Part shown: piece after piece, positions 25,134 to 33,333 of the stretch | How the letters are laid out: each line of letters begins with the position of its first letter | Position numbering within the stretch: the first letter of the stretch is position 1 | Source: Chamaesiphon minutus PCC 6605 | Lineage (GTDB): Bacteria; Cyanobacteriota; Cyanobacteriia; Cyanobacteriales; Chamaesiphonaceae | Assembly (NCBI RefSeq): GCF_000317145.1 | Contig: NC_020053.1 | Coordinates: 146,519 to 210,518 of the forward strand | Reading direction: 5' to 3' | Length of the DNA stretch: 64,000 nt | The notes under the pieces: generated by a model | Database searches by the model: none | What the model was told of the DNA's origin: nothing | Seen by the model: only the letters and a program-made list of their open reading frames with translations | Translations under genes and position numbers: made by a program

Positions 25134-26429
25134 TCAACTGCGCCGGAAATCGCCGATCGACCGTTCGATGAGATCGGCTGACATTTTGGGGCCATTATAT
25201 CGATCGAATTCCACCTGTAATCGTTTGGCGTTCGATCGATAGGAAGGATTCGATCGAATCGTTCTGACGGCTGCTCGAATCTGCTGTTCTGACGGTCTTC
25301 CCGTTTTCAAATCGATGCCCACTCCACCCCAGGCTACCCGCGCGGCAATTTCCGGCTTTTCCTCGGTTGCACCCGCCACGACGAGCGGTACCCCATTTGA
25401 TAAAGCCAGTTGCACGCCACCAAAGCCACCATTTGTCACCATTACATCCACATCAGGCATCAGCCGATCGAATGGGATAAACTGCTCCAATCGCAGGTTT
25501 ACTGGCAACGGAGTCAGGTCGATCTGTGAAGGTGGCAGAATCGCTGTAGTTGCGATGACTAGGACATTTTCATCTGCCAATGCTCGAATCGTCGGGATGA
25601 CTAATTCGTTCAAATCATCATTTGCCAAAGTACCTTGAGTAACTAAAACGATCGAGAGATCGCCGTGCAAATCATCCCACCACGTTGGCGGTTCAAATGT
25701 CTCTACAGGCGGGCTGGTAAAGGTGCCTACAAAATGCGTGGATTCAGACAAATCGCTGCGAGGATATTCAAATTCAGGAATCGTTCCCAGCAGATACAAA
25801 TCTGGCGGCTCGACAATGCTTTCTAGCACGCTCCGGTTGAGGATCGGTAGCCCCACGCCGCTCCGAGTATTGTCAATATAAGTTTTGAAGCTCCGCAAGG
25901 CGATCGAATTAATCAAAAATCGCAAACAGGCATTACGAAACCGTCCCAGTGCCGATCGATCGGGTGGTAAGGCACAACCGATCGGCGCAATATCTTTGCT
26001 ATCGAATGAATTAATAGACAGACCGATAACTACTACTGGAAGACCAGTTTTTTCACGCACAAAACCCATCCCAAAACCCACTTCTTCCGCCATTAAAATA
26101 TCGGCAGGAAATTCACTCAGCAAGCTCAAAATATCTTGCATTTGTAGGGGTGCCTGTTCGATAAACAGTGCTTTGATGGTTTCCATTAACGCCGATAAAC
26201 CTTGCAAACCCCGCAGTTGTGGGAAGGCTTCATCCCGACTCATGCCACTGTAATCGTAGGCAGCAGACATCGGCTTATAGGTGGCTCCCAGCCGCTCGAT
26301 TTTGGATTGAAAGGCTTTGCCTGTATACCACCAGACTGTATGTCCGCGATCGACTAACTCTCGCACGACTGAAGCTACTGGATAAAAGTGGCTGGCGACT
26401 GGTGCTGTTGCGACTAAAATATGCGCCAT
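25134..26429 (-). CDS. MGT/UGT-type glycosyltransferase (GT1)
   Basis: 431 residues. N-terminal acceptor domain starts HILVATAPVASHFYPVASVV. The C-terminal sugar-nucleotide domain carries VLVTQGTLAN at about 265 and a divergent GT1 donor motif VTNGGFGGVQLALSNGVPLVVAGATEEKP at about 345-375, where glycine-glycine replaces the usual HGG histidine. Such enzymes glycosylate small hydrophobic molecules, including macrolides and flavonoids. The upstream duplicated motif is shared with the P450 gene, suggesting joint control and a joint pathway. Confidence 0.83.
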   Translation of the reverse strand: MAHILVATAPVASHFYPVASVVRELVDRGHTVWWYTGKAFQSKIERLGATYKPMSAAYDYSGMSRDEAFPQLRGLQGLSALMETIKALFIEQAPLQMQDILSLLSEFPADILMAEEVGFGMGFVREKTGLPVVVIGLSINSFDSKDIAPIGCALPPDRSALGRFRNACLRFLINSIALRSFKTYIDNTRSGVGLPILNRSVLESIVEPPDLYLLGTIPEFEYPRSDLSESTHFVGTFTSPPVETFEPPTWWDDLHGDLSIVLVTQGTLANDDLNELVIPTIRALADENVLVIATTAILPPSQIDLTPLPVNLRLEQFIPFDRLMPDVDVMVTNGGFGGVQLALSNGVPLVVAGATEEKPEIAARVAWGGVGIDLKTGRPSEQQIRAAVRTIRSNPSYRSNAKRLQVEFDRYNGPKMSADLIERSIGDFRRS

Positions 26430-26501
26430 TACTGTGCTTTAGCTGAATTGGATTTCCGGTTACGGAATTTCGTTCAGTTTAAGCGCATTTGGCCATTTCT
26501 G

Positions 26502-26542
26502 TCTCGCGCATTCTTCTCAAAATCGCGCATTCTTCCGAAACA
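26502..26542 (-). promoter_or_regulatory. Duplicated operator candidate before the glycosyltransferase gene
   Basis: TCGCGCATTCTTC occurs twice, 19 bp apart (26504 and 26523), about 75 bp before the start codon. The whole 40-bp block is closely similar to 29044-29083 before the P450 gene. Two direct repeats about two turns apart are typical for AraC-family activators; an AraC gene lies next to the P450. Confidence 0.55.
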
Positions 26543-26566
26543 GGTAGCATCCCAAGATCTAGATTG

Positions 26567-26653
26567 GGATAACGGTTCGCGCTCGCGACCGCAAACAACC
26601 TTCGCACCCCACCAAGAGCTTTTGGCAGTCCGCTCCAAGCAAATTGTTATACG
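26567..26653 (-). other. Degenerate attC site (reverse orientation)
   Basis: Read on the minus strand it begins GTATAAC at the stop codon of the GNAT gene and ends GTTATCC, 87 bp in all. Arms pair only partly (TTTGCTTGGAGCGGAC versus GTCGCGAGCGCGAA). It would make the minus-strand GNAT gene a cassette in opposite orientation. Confidence 0.45.
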
Positions 26654-27210
26654 CCTGTGAACTCACTTCTTATCAGGACAAACTGTTCCAAATCATGATG
26701 TTTCCCTTTCCAGAAACCGCGCTCCTTAATTATTCCCTGACTCTGAAAACCTAATTTTTCCAATAACCTTTTAGAAGCCACATTTTCTAACATGATTTCT
26801 GCAATAACAAATTGCACTCCCCTCCTCTCAAACCCATACTTCAGAATGGCAGATAAAGCTTCGCTGATAATGCCTTGTCTCCAGAACTGGCTAGCAAGCT
26901 CATAGCCAATCTCAGCAGCATTGGCTTCTGTGTCCCACGTAAATCCACAAGAACCAATCAAATTGTCGTTTGGTTTACGAGCAATTCCCCAACGTATCCC
27001 ACGCCCACTTTCAAACCCTTTTGCCCGTCGCGCAATAACTTCTGCTGCTTCGTCGAGACAGGTAAAGGTATCGAGGTCATGAAACTGGGTCACATCTGGA
27101 TCGGAAAATATGGCAAATATAGCTTCAGCGTCCTTCTGAGTCGCCTGACGAAGCCAAAGCCGCTCTGTCTCAAGATTTGGGAAAGAAGTTGATGAGAAGT
27201 CTTGGTTCAT
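26647..27210 (-). CDS. RimJ/RimL-type GNAT N-acetyltransferase
   Basis: 187 residues from the internal ATG at 27210; an upstream in-frame ATG adds six residues. Motifs: LETERLWLRQATQKDAEAIF at the N-terminus, the AEIGYELASQFWRQGIISEALSAIL acetyl-CoA loop at about 105-130 and VASKRLLEKLGFQSQGI at about 145. Acetylates a protein N-terminus or small amine; target unknown. The stop codon forms part of a degenerate attC core. Confidence 0.82.
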   Translation of the reverse strand: MNQDFSSTSFPNLETERLWLRQATQKDAEAIFAIFSDPDVTQFHDLDTFTCLDEAAEVIARRAKGFESGRGIRWGIARKPNDNLIGSCGFTWDTEANAAEIGYELASQFWRQGIISEALSAILKYGFERRGVQFVIAEIMLENVASKRLLEKLGFQSQGIIKERGFWKGKHHDLEQFVLIRSEFTGV

Positions 27211-27292
27211 CAGAAATATGCTGTCCATCTCTATTTCTTAAGATGTTAACAACCTTGCTTGCATAGCGGTAATTCTTGCCCATTGAAAACGT

Positions 27293-27406
27293 TTTTCCAA
27301 TGGCATCACACGCACCATCTACACCTTTTTCAACATCGATTTGTGCTTTCACAGATCGAGCGGCTGTCTGATAAGTTGGATCTCTGAGTAGCTGACGGAG
27401 TTCTAA
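27293..27406 (-). pseudogene. C-terminal fragment of a glycosyltransferase gene
   Basis: Encodes LRQLLRDPTYQTAARSVK, then AQIDVEKGVDGACDAIGK, the characteristic end of MGT-type glycosyltransferases (compare NPSYRTKASEIGRIMQAEDG in the gene at 59433). Its upstream part is missing: a MITE adjoins the break. Confidence 0.7.
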
Positions 27407-27519
27407 TACCAATTCTCTAAATTACTGCTACAGATCTCTACCCCTCCCAACCTCCCCTTATAAAGGGGAGAAGTTAGATCCTAGATTTGGATCTGTAGCC
27501 CAACTTTGAGGAATTGGTA
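27407..27519. mobile_element. 113-bp MITE with IS630-like ends
   Basis: Terminal inverted repeats TACCAATTC / GAATTGGTA, an inner CTACAGATC / GATCTGTAG pair and a central CTCCCCTTATAAAGGGGAG palindrome. It is flanked on both sides by TAA. The ends match the IS at 18746 (TACCAATT), which could mobilise it. No coding capacity. Confidence 0.7.
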
Positions 27520-27644
27520 TAAGACGATCGAATCGCAGCGATAGTCTACTCGTGGGATCGATCGCGCCACCCCCAACCGAACAGCCCGACAATCCAGGGC
27601 TTTGAATGCTTCCAAACTTTCTGTCATTAATCTTGTCGATCGAG

Positions 27645-28994
27645 TTAAAATTCCCTCTCGGTAACTATTGCTCGAAGCTGACGTTCGATATTTGGTGGCA
27701 CTTGGACTGAGGCAATCCGACCGTAATTCGGCTGCACCGTCCAGTCATATTTGCTCAGTAATGTAGCCAAGAAAATCTTCATTTCCATTTTGGCAAACTC
27801 CATCCCAATACAGCGATGTGCGCCACCACCAAAGCCAATCAACGCGAATGGATGCTGTTTATCTTCCTCACGCGGAGCCAAAAACCGAGTTGGATCGAAA
27901 GTTTCTGGGTGCATGTAGAGGCTGGGTAAGCGATGGGTTAGCCCCTGAGCGACAATTACGCCCCATCCTGCCGGAATCCGATAGCCAGCATAATCGATCG
28001 ATTCGATCGCCTGCCTAAACAAAACTACTCCCGATGGATTGTAGACGCGTTCGATCTCTTTGAGAAAAGCACTCATCTGGTGCAGGTGTTTGAGATGCTC
28101 CAATTCCAGGGGTCGATCGTGTCTGACACCTGCGAGTTCCGATCGCAAGATCTCTTGCCATTCAGGTCTGGCGGCGAGTTCTACTACTGCCCAAGTTAAT
28201 GCTGTTGCGGTGGTGAAGTGTGCGGCGTTGAGTAAATGCAGCAATTCATTCACAATTTGCTCTGTAGAGAGTGCATTGCCCACCTCATCTACCGAAGCCA
28301 AAAATAACCCCAGGACATCCTGCGCCTCTGCCAGATTGCCCTGTTGTTGTCGGCGATCGATCGTCTCAGTCAAAAATGCGTTCAACTGCCTTCTCGCCCG
28401 TTGAGAGCGACCGTAGACAGTCACGGGAATATCGATTCGTAATAACGCTGCGGCACCCTCAACGAGCGTATTGAACCATTGCTCGAATTGGGTAACATCA
28501 CTCGCCAATTCGACCCCCAACAACAGCCGAACGCCGATCCTCAAGGCAATCTGATTTAACTGAGATTTGAGCGCGATGGGATCGGGCTGAATCCAAGTTG
28601 GCAATTCATTCTGGACGATCGACTGGATCGTGTCAAAGTAACTGGCGATCGCTCTACCATGAAAAGCGGGAGCCATCAACCGCCGCGTCTTGCGATGCGC
28701 CTCGCCATCTTGCAACATCATCGGCTGTCCCCATAAATGCTCTAAAAACGGCTGCCAGCCTAAATAAGAGGAGACTCGATCGATTTGGTCTTGGAATATC
28801 AAACGACTGGCATCAGCTCCGACTAATACTACATAGGGTTTTCCTAACAACCTCAGCTTAAAAACCGCGCCATACTTGTGATAATACTTATCTAGTTGCC
28901 ACCCTTGATTCGCAATCAATTCTAGTGTCTGTCCTACAATAGGCAATCCAAAGCTTCCGGGTATTCGGTTAGTAGGTTGAGGGTTTATCATCAC
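27645..28994 (-). CDS. Cytochrome P450 (CYP120-like)
   Basis: 449 residues. Proline-rich start IPGSFGLPIVGQTLELI, I-helix region LLNAAHFTTATALTWAVVE at about 245, the ExxR pair in LKEIERVYNP at about 315, PERF-equivalent HPETFDPTRF and the heme-cysteine loop FGGGAHRCIGMEFAKMEMK at about 390-408. The usual acidic residue before the I-helix threonine is replaced (AAHFTTAT), which may alter oxygen activation. The sequence type resembles the cyanobacterial CYP120 group that hydroxylates retinoids or lipids. It shares its upstream motif with the glycosyltransferase at 25134, suggesting hydroxylation followed by glycosylation. Confidence 0.88.
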   Translation of the reverse strand: MMINPQPTNRIPGSFGLPIVGQTLELIANQGWQLDKYYHKYGAVFKLRLLGKPYVVLVGADASRLIFQDQIDRVSSYLGWQPFLEHLWGQPMMLQDGEAHRKTRRLMAPAFHGRAIASYFDTIQSIVQNELPTWIQPDPIALKSQLNQIALRIGVRLLLGVELASDVTQFEQWFNTLVEGAAALLRIDIPVTVYGRSQRARRQLNAFLTETIDRRQQQGNLAEAQDVLGLFLASVDEVGNALSTEQIVNELLHLLNAAHFTTATALTWAVVELAARPEWQEILRSELAGVRHDRPLELEHLKHLHQMSAFLKEIERVYNPSGVVLFRQAIESIDYAGYRIPAGWGVIVAQGLTHRLPSLYMHPETFDPTRFLAPREEDKQHPFALIGFGGGAHRCIGMEFAKMEMKIFLATLLSKYDWTVQPNYGRIASVQVPPNIERQLRAIVTEREF

Positions 28995-29043
28995 TGAAGC
29001 TAATTATAATTCCCCTGAATCTACCACCGATCCAGAGTGCCTG

Positions 29044-29083
29044 TCTCGCGGCTTCTTCTCAAAAATCGCGGCTTCTCCCGAAC
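29044..29083 (-). promoter_or_regulatory. Duplicated operator candidate before the P450 gene
   Basis: TCGCGGCTTCTTC at 29046 and TCGCGGCTTCTCC at 29066, 20 bp apart, within a 40-bp block nearly matching that before the glycosyltransferase gene. About 50 bp from the P450 start and directly downstream of the AraC gene. Confidence 0.55.
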
Positions 29084-29085
29084 AT

Positions 29086-30006
29086 TTATCGGCTTTGTTG
29101 ATATAGCTTGGGCGTAATACCGACGTGCTGGCGAAAAACCTTCGCAAAGTGACTTTGGCTTTGAAATCCAACCAGCTCGGAAACTTGGACGATCGATAAA
29201 TGCGGTTTGGCGAGATATTGTTTGGCTTTCTCAATTCGGCATTGCGTTAGATATTGGTGCGGTGCGATGCCAGTAGATTGTTTGAATAAAGTAGCAAAAT
29301 AATGCGGACTTAATTTGACGATCGCCGCAATTTCAGCCAGCGAAATATGGCGATCGAGATTGTCATTGATATAAGCGATCGCGAGTTTCAAGCTATAGTT
29401 GGACAATCCACCAGTGGGTACTTGCACCAGCGGCTGGCGGACTGAATATCGCCTTAAAAGGTGTACTGCAAGCATGGTTGCCACCGTCTCGGCATACAAG
29501 CGGCTATCCGCCGCACTAGTTTCCAACTCCTGTTTTAGTGACAACCCAAGCTGTTGAATCAGCGGATCGCGGATTTGAAGCTGTTGACTCAGTTCGACTC
29601 GATCGGGATCGATGGATTCAAATGCCGCACTACTCAAGCTGACTGGATCGAGGTACAGATGAATGATGCCTAACTCTTGCTGGAATTCCGCAGCCGGAGC
29701 GACTTGTCGAGCTGGGAAAATCCCGATATCGCCAACCATACCCGTTGGCGTAGCCTCTCCGACGGAGAATCGCTGTTGCCAACGTCCATCGATCTTGACT
29801 TGCGCGAGTACGGGGTTGGTGTAGATATTAATTGTATGTTGAGTGGGAACGGTTTCGGGAATCGAATAGGGAAATTGCCGATGATAAATTAGATGCAGAT
29901 TATCCCAACCAGCCAGATGACTGGAGAGCAGAATTGGTTTGGGTAGTAATGGTTTGAGGCTATTAGCATGAAGCGCATCGATTTGAAGCGGTCGATCGGC
30001 TGGCAT
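29086..30006 (-). CDS. AraC-family transcriptional regulator
   Basis: 306 residues. The N-terminal ligand-binding region (about 1-195) carries an in-frame insertion of a 30-bp dispersed repeat at residues about 78-88 (SVGEATPTGM). The C-terminal double helix-turn-helix is complete: ISLAEIAAIVKLSPHYFATLFKQSTG and VSELVGFQSQSHFAKVFRQHVGITP. Its stop is 50 bp from the P450 promoter motif. The most likely activator of the P450 and glycosyltransferase genes. Confidence 0.87.
   Translation of the reverse strand: MPADRPLQIDALHANSLKPLLPKPILLSSHLAGWDNLHLIYHRQFPYSIPETVPTQHTINIYTNPVLAQVKIDGRWQQRFSVGEATPTGMVGDIGIFPARQVAPAAEFQQELGIIHLYLDPVSLSSAAFESIDPDRVELSQQLQIRDPLIQQLGLSLKQELETSAADSRLYAETVATMLAVHLLRRYSVRQPLVQVPTGGLSNYSLKLAIAYINDNLDRHISLAEIAAIVKLSPHYFATLFKQSTGIAPHQYLTQCRIEKAKQYLAKPHLSIVQVSELVGFQSQSHFAKVFRQHVGITPKLYQQSR
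29743..29772. repeat. Small dispersed repeat inserted in the AraC gene
   Basis: 30-bp unit containing GGCGTAGCCTCTCCG, in frame, related to 595-624 (reverse complement). Inserted in the ligand-binding domain. Confidence 0.6.
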
Positions 30007-30326
30007 TATGGCAGGGAATAATTATCTGTAACGATCTTCTCATAGATGTTCGATTTACGTCGAAGAGTGATTATTTGTGGGGGAGTTGAAGAGCGGCAAT
30101 CCGGTAAAATGACTCTGGCTCTGGTTCTTCGCAAATTGCTTATACCAAAAACCTGAATTAACTTGGCTAACTCCCCCGAAAATAACCACTCTCGAAACCC
30201 GCCCGCATTTCTCCGCTCCGCTTGATTTGGGTCGCTAAACCCTCAGCTTTGTCTTGACGCACGCAAACCATCGGGGAACAAAGGCGTGCGCGAGCTGCAA
30301 ACCGCTGACTCGCGATCGTGACACAG
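30007..30326. repeat. Intergenic region with a 24-bp inverted repeat
   Basis: AGAGTGATTATTTG-TGGGGGAGTT at 30064-30087 is matched in reverse complement at 30169-30192 with 21 of 24 bases, 81 bp apart, upstream of the AraC gene. No gene is seen between the arms. Could be a fold-back remnant or a looped operator. Confidence 0.5.
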
Positions 30327-31193
30327 CTAGTCCACTGCCCAATTATGACTGGCAGCATAATGGCAAAACCGTTCCACAATCTCCGAGCTTTGCTGGTGTC
30401 GCCATTTGATCCCGATCGTCCTTTGAAAATTCAAATCGACAATTGGTAGATAGACAATCCCCGTTAACCCCCGCCATTTGGGCATCACACTAATTCCCAA
30501 TCCCGCTCTCAGCCAAGAAATTACCCATTCCTCATGACTGGCGCGAGCCACCACCTTGGGGCAAATATTCTTCGCTTCTAGAATCTCGCATTCCCGTTCG
30601 GCAAATTCGCAATTGGTGCGATCGATAAATGGTTGTCCATCTAGTTCCGCTAGACGCACGGATGTACGTTGAGCAAAAGGATGAGACAGTGGCACTGCCA
30701 ACAACAGCGGTTGACTGAACAGCGAGATCGAGGCTTGCGGTTCCTCGCGATCGCCCAAAATCGTTAATGCCACATCAATTTCTCCCTCCTCCAACCATTC
30801 CCGCAGTTGCTCTTGCTTGCCATCTCGCAATTCAATGGTTACACCTGGACGATCTTGCTGAAACCGACTGACTAAATCCGCTAATTCCCCAATTCGCATG
30901 GTGGTAAGCGTACCGAGTCTCAAGACTGGCTGCGCGTGGAATCCCTTGAGTTCGTGCAGAGCCGATTGATACTGCGCCATGATGATCGTCGCGTTCTTGG
31001 AGAACGCTCGCCCTGCTTGTGTCAGCACCGTGCGTCGTCCGCCGCGCTCGAATAAGGCAACCCCCAATTCCTGTTCCAGCTTCTTGATCCCTGTTGACAG
31101 CGAAGGCTGGGATAAATATAGCCGCTCGGCAGCACGGGAAAAATTCCCCGTCTCGGCGATCGTCAGAAAGTAACGTACCTGATATAAATCCAT
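30327..31193 (-). CDS. LysR-family transcriptional regulator
   Basis: 288 residues. N-terminal helix-turn-helix FLTIAETGNFSRAAERLYLSQPSLSTGIKKLE at residues 8-39. The substrate-binding domain from about 90 carries a CEFAERECEILEAKNICPK segment whose two close cysteines could be redox-responsive, as in OxyR-like members. Divergent from a peroxiredoxin-like gene 150 bp away, which it probably controls. A 40-codon copy of its 3' end survives at 20297. Confidence 0.88.
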   Translation of the reverse strand: MDLYQVRYFLTIAETGNFSRAAERLYLSQPSLSTGIKKLEQELGVALFERGGRRTVLTQAGRAFSKNATIIMAQYQSALHELKGFHAQPVLRLGTLTTMRIGELADLVSRFQQDRPGVTIELRDGKQEQLREWLEEGEIDVALTILGDREEPQASISLFSQPLLLAVPLSHPFAQRTSVRLAELDGQPFIDRTNCEFAERECEILEAKNICPKVVARASHEEWVISWLRAGLGISVMPKWRGLTGIVYLPIVDLNFQRTIGIKWRHQQSSEIVERFCHYAASHNWAVD

Positions 31194-31345
31194 GTATTGA
31201 TACCTTTTATAGCTTTTATCACCAATATAGTATTGCTTAATACTTTAGCATCCCGCATGATGAATGTATTGAAGAAGGCAAGAGCAACACCGCTCTCACC
31301 CACACCTTCTGACAGTTATTCAAATCCAATCTGGAGATTAAATTT

Positions 31346-31891
31346 ATGACAGTGCAAACCGAAAAAACGACCTCGCCCAAACTCATCATGGGGCACCCTG
31401 CGCCAAATCTGGAAGTGAAAACCCTCGCTGGTGGTGTTTGGAATTTGGCAACACAGCCGAATGATAAATACACCGCGATCGTGTTTTACCGTGGTCTGCA
31501 TTGCCCCTTCTGCCAAGAGTACATTGCAGCGGTAGACAAACAACTGACTGAATTTAACCGAATTGGGGTTAACGTTATCGCCATCAGCGGCGACACCTTA
31601 GAACGGGCACAGGAATTCAAAGCCGTCAGTAAGATCGAGAATTTAGCGATCGGCTATGGTTTGACCCTAGAAGACATGCACCAATGGGGACTCTATATCA
31701 GCAAAGGACACTTTGAGAGCGAACCCGCGATCTTCAGCGAGCCTGCTACTTTTATCGTCAAGCCCGATGGTCGTCTTTACTATGCCAATATTGGTACTCA
31801 TCCCTTTGCCCGTCCCGATTTGAGTATCCTCCTACGCGGATTAGACTACATCGTTAACCATGACTATCCCTTCCGTGGAACCGAATGGTAA
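31346..31891 (+). CDS. Peroxiredoxin-like thiol oxidoreductase (AhpC/TSA superfamily)
   Basis: 181 residues. Thioredoxin fold with the active site FYRGLHCPFCQEY at about 51-63 (CxxC rather than the single-cysteine PxxxTxxC of classical peroxiredoxins), followed by GVNVIAISGDTLERA and a cis-proline EPATFIVKPDG. This matches the peroxiredoxin-like group with CPFC. Likely reduces peroxides or thiols. Divergent LysR regulator; the membrane-protein gene follows after 100 bp. Confidence 0.85.
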   Translation: MTVQTEKTTSPKLIMGHPAPNLEVKTLAGGVWNLATQPNDKYTAIVFYRGLHCPFCQEYIAAVDKQLTEFNRIGVNVIAISGDTLERAQEFKAVSKIENLAIGYGLTLEDMHQWGLYISKGHFESEPAIFSEPATFIVKPDGRLYYANIGTHPFARPDLSILLRGLDYIVNHDYPFRGTEW

Positions 31892-31992
31892 TCGATATCG
31901 ATTTGTGAATTCGCCAACAGTATCCGTATCCTGTAGCTATCCCATATTGAGTCTTTAATACAACTACAAATCAGAATTTAGGAGAGTTGATT

Positions 31993-32367
31993 ATGAACGG
32001 CATTCGTTTTGTTAGTGGTTCTTTACATGGAATTTTGGATTATGCGGCTGCTATTGTTTTAATTACCGTCCCATTGGCACTTAATTTCCAGACAACATCG
32101 CCATTTGCTTTATGGTTATCAGTTGCTGCTGGGATTTTACTAATTGCCTACAGTCTTATCACTGATTATGGATTGAGTGTTGTAAAGTGGATTCCTTTCA
32201 ACGTTCATTTAATCCTCGATGCCGTGGCTGGAATTGCTTTTTTAGCCGTACCATTTTTATTTGGGTTTGATGGATTAATTCGCTGGTTTTATCTGGCTAA
32301 CGGTGCGATCGTGCTGTTGCTCGTCATCGTTACCGATCCGCGTATTTCCAGAGTGGAAAATCGTTAA
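31993..32367 (+). CDS. Small four-helix membrane protein (SPW-repeat-like)
   Basis: 124 residues from ATG at 31993 with AGGAGAG upstream; a TTG six bases earlier is less likely. Four hydrophobic helices: HGILDYAAAIVLITVPLAL, LWLSVAAGILLIAYSLIT, VHLILDAVAGIAFLAVPFLF and YLANGAIVLLLVIVTD. Resembles small inner-membrane proteins annotated as SPW-repeat or unknown. The role is unclear; proximity to the peroxiredoxin suggests stress induction. Confidence 0.65.
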   Translation: MNGIRFVSGSLHGILDYAAAIVLITVPLALNFQTTSPFALWLSVAAGILLIAYSLITDYGLSVVKWIPFNVHLILDAVAGIAFLAVPFLFGFDGLIRWFYLANGAIVLLLVIVTDPRISRVENR

Positions 32368-32521
32368 ACACTAGCAGGAGTCATCACAAAGGATTGACGA
32401 TCTCGATCGCCTTCCATCCCATTTTTCCTTAGAGAAAGTGGACGATCGCCAATATCCAGATCGACAATGCTTTGCTCGATCGATTTATTAGATGACAGTT
32501 AAATTTTGATATTCATACCTT

Positions 32522-32791
32522 TTAACTTAAATGTCTCCGCCCTTGCCGATCGAGAAGTGACTTTTGTTCGATCGTAAACTTACGGCGGTAACTATATTGC
32601 CCATATACACTCACTAAATAGGGCATCAAGTAGGTAATCACTACAGAAATCCAGCGATCGGCAGTCATTTCTCCGCGCGATAGTGCTAACCCATGATTGA
32701 TGATAAATAGTAATGAGCCAACTACTAATGCTGTCTTTAATCCTGTCGGAACAAATTCTGGATCGAATAGGCTTACTAAATACTTGACCAT
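32522..32791 (-). CDS. nrtS: NrtS-like small nitrate/nitrite transporter subunit
   Basis: 89 residues with two membrane helices: TALVVGSLLFIINHGLAL and RWISVVITYLMPYLVSVYG. The FVPTGLKTALVVGSLLFIIN, NHG and DRWxS blocks match the NrtS family known from marine Synechococcus nitrate/nitrite uptake. The C-terminal basic tail is longer than usual (after GQY). Assignment is from recalled family features. A duplicate of the tail survives at 20504. Confidence 0.7.
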   Translation of the reverse strand: MVKYLVSLFDPEFVPTGLKTALVVGSLLFIINHGLALSRGEMTADRWISVVITYLMPYLVSVYGQYSYRRKFTIEQKSLLDRQGRRHLS

Positions 32792-32964
32792 CGTGATGGA
32801 TGACTGACAGGGAATATTTGATATTTTATCCAGTTATTACGGTGATAACTGTTCGTCTCGAACAAATCACTGCATATTCTTAGCCTATTCACAGCAAAAT
32901 TTAAGGAAACTTTTCGATAATAGGAGAGTAGAAAATTATCTTTCTTTAGAAGATACCAATTGCT

Positions 32965-33333
32965 ATGTCTCCTCACCATCATTTTATTGACTTGACCGCA
33001 GAGAACTTTCAGACTGAAGTAATTCATTCACCAATTCCGGTTGTGGTGGATTGCTGGGCAAGCTGGTGTATGCCTTTTTACAAGGACAATCTGCTCCTCG
33101 ACAAATTATTACAAGAGTTTGCCGGACGAATCAAAATCTGTCGCTTAAATGTGGCAACCGCTGATGCGATCGCAGCGTGCTATAGCATTCGTGCCGTGCC
33201 TATGCTGCTAATCTTCTGTGATGGCAAGATTGTAAATCGATCGATCGGTACAGCACAACTAGATAAAATCGTCGATCGGCTCGATATATTGACTAAAAAC
33301 GCTGAATCGAATAGAAGACTAATTAGCTGTTAA
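32965..33333 (+). CDS. Thioredoxin-like protein with an incomplete active site
   Basis: 122 residues, thioredoxin fold: VVVDCWASWCMPFYKDN at about 25-41 replaces the usual WCGPC, so only the first active-site cysteine remains (C-M-P-F). The cis-proline is kept in IRAVPMLLIFCDGK. A further cysteine precedes the motif (VDCWA). It cannot act as a normal dithiol reductase; a monothiol or binding role is likely. The stop overlaps the start of the Crp gene (TAATG), so the two are co-translated. Confidence 0.82.
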   Translation: MSPHHHFIDLTAENFQTEVIHSPIPVVVDCWASWCMPFYKDNLLLDKLLQEFAGRIKICRLNVATADAIAACYSIRAVPMLLIFCDGKIVNRSIGTAQLDKIVDRLDILTKNAESNRRLISC

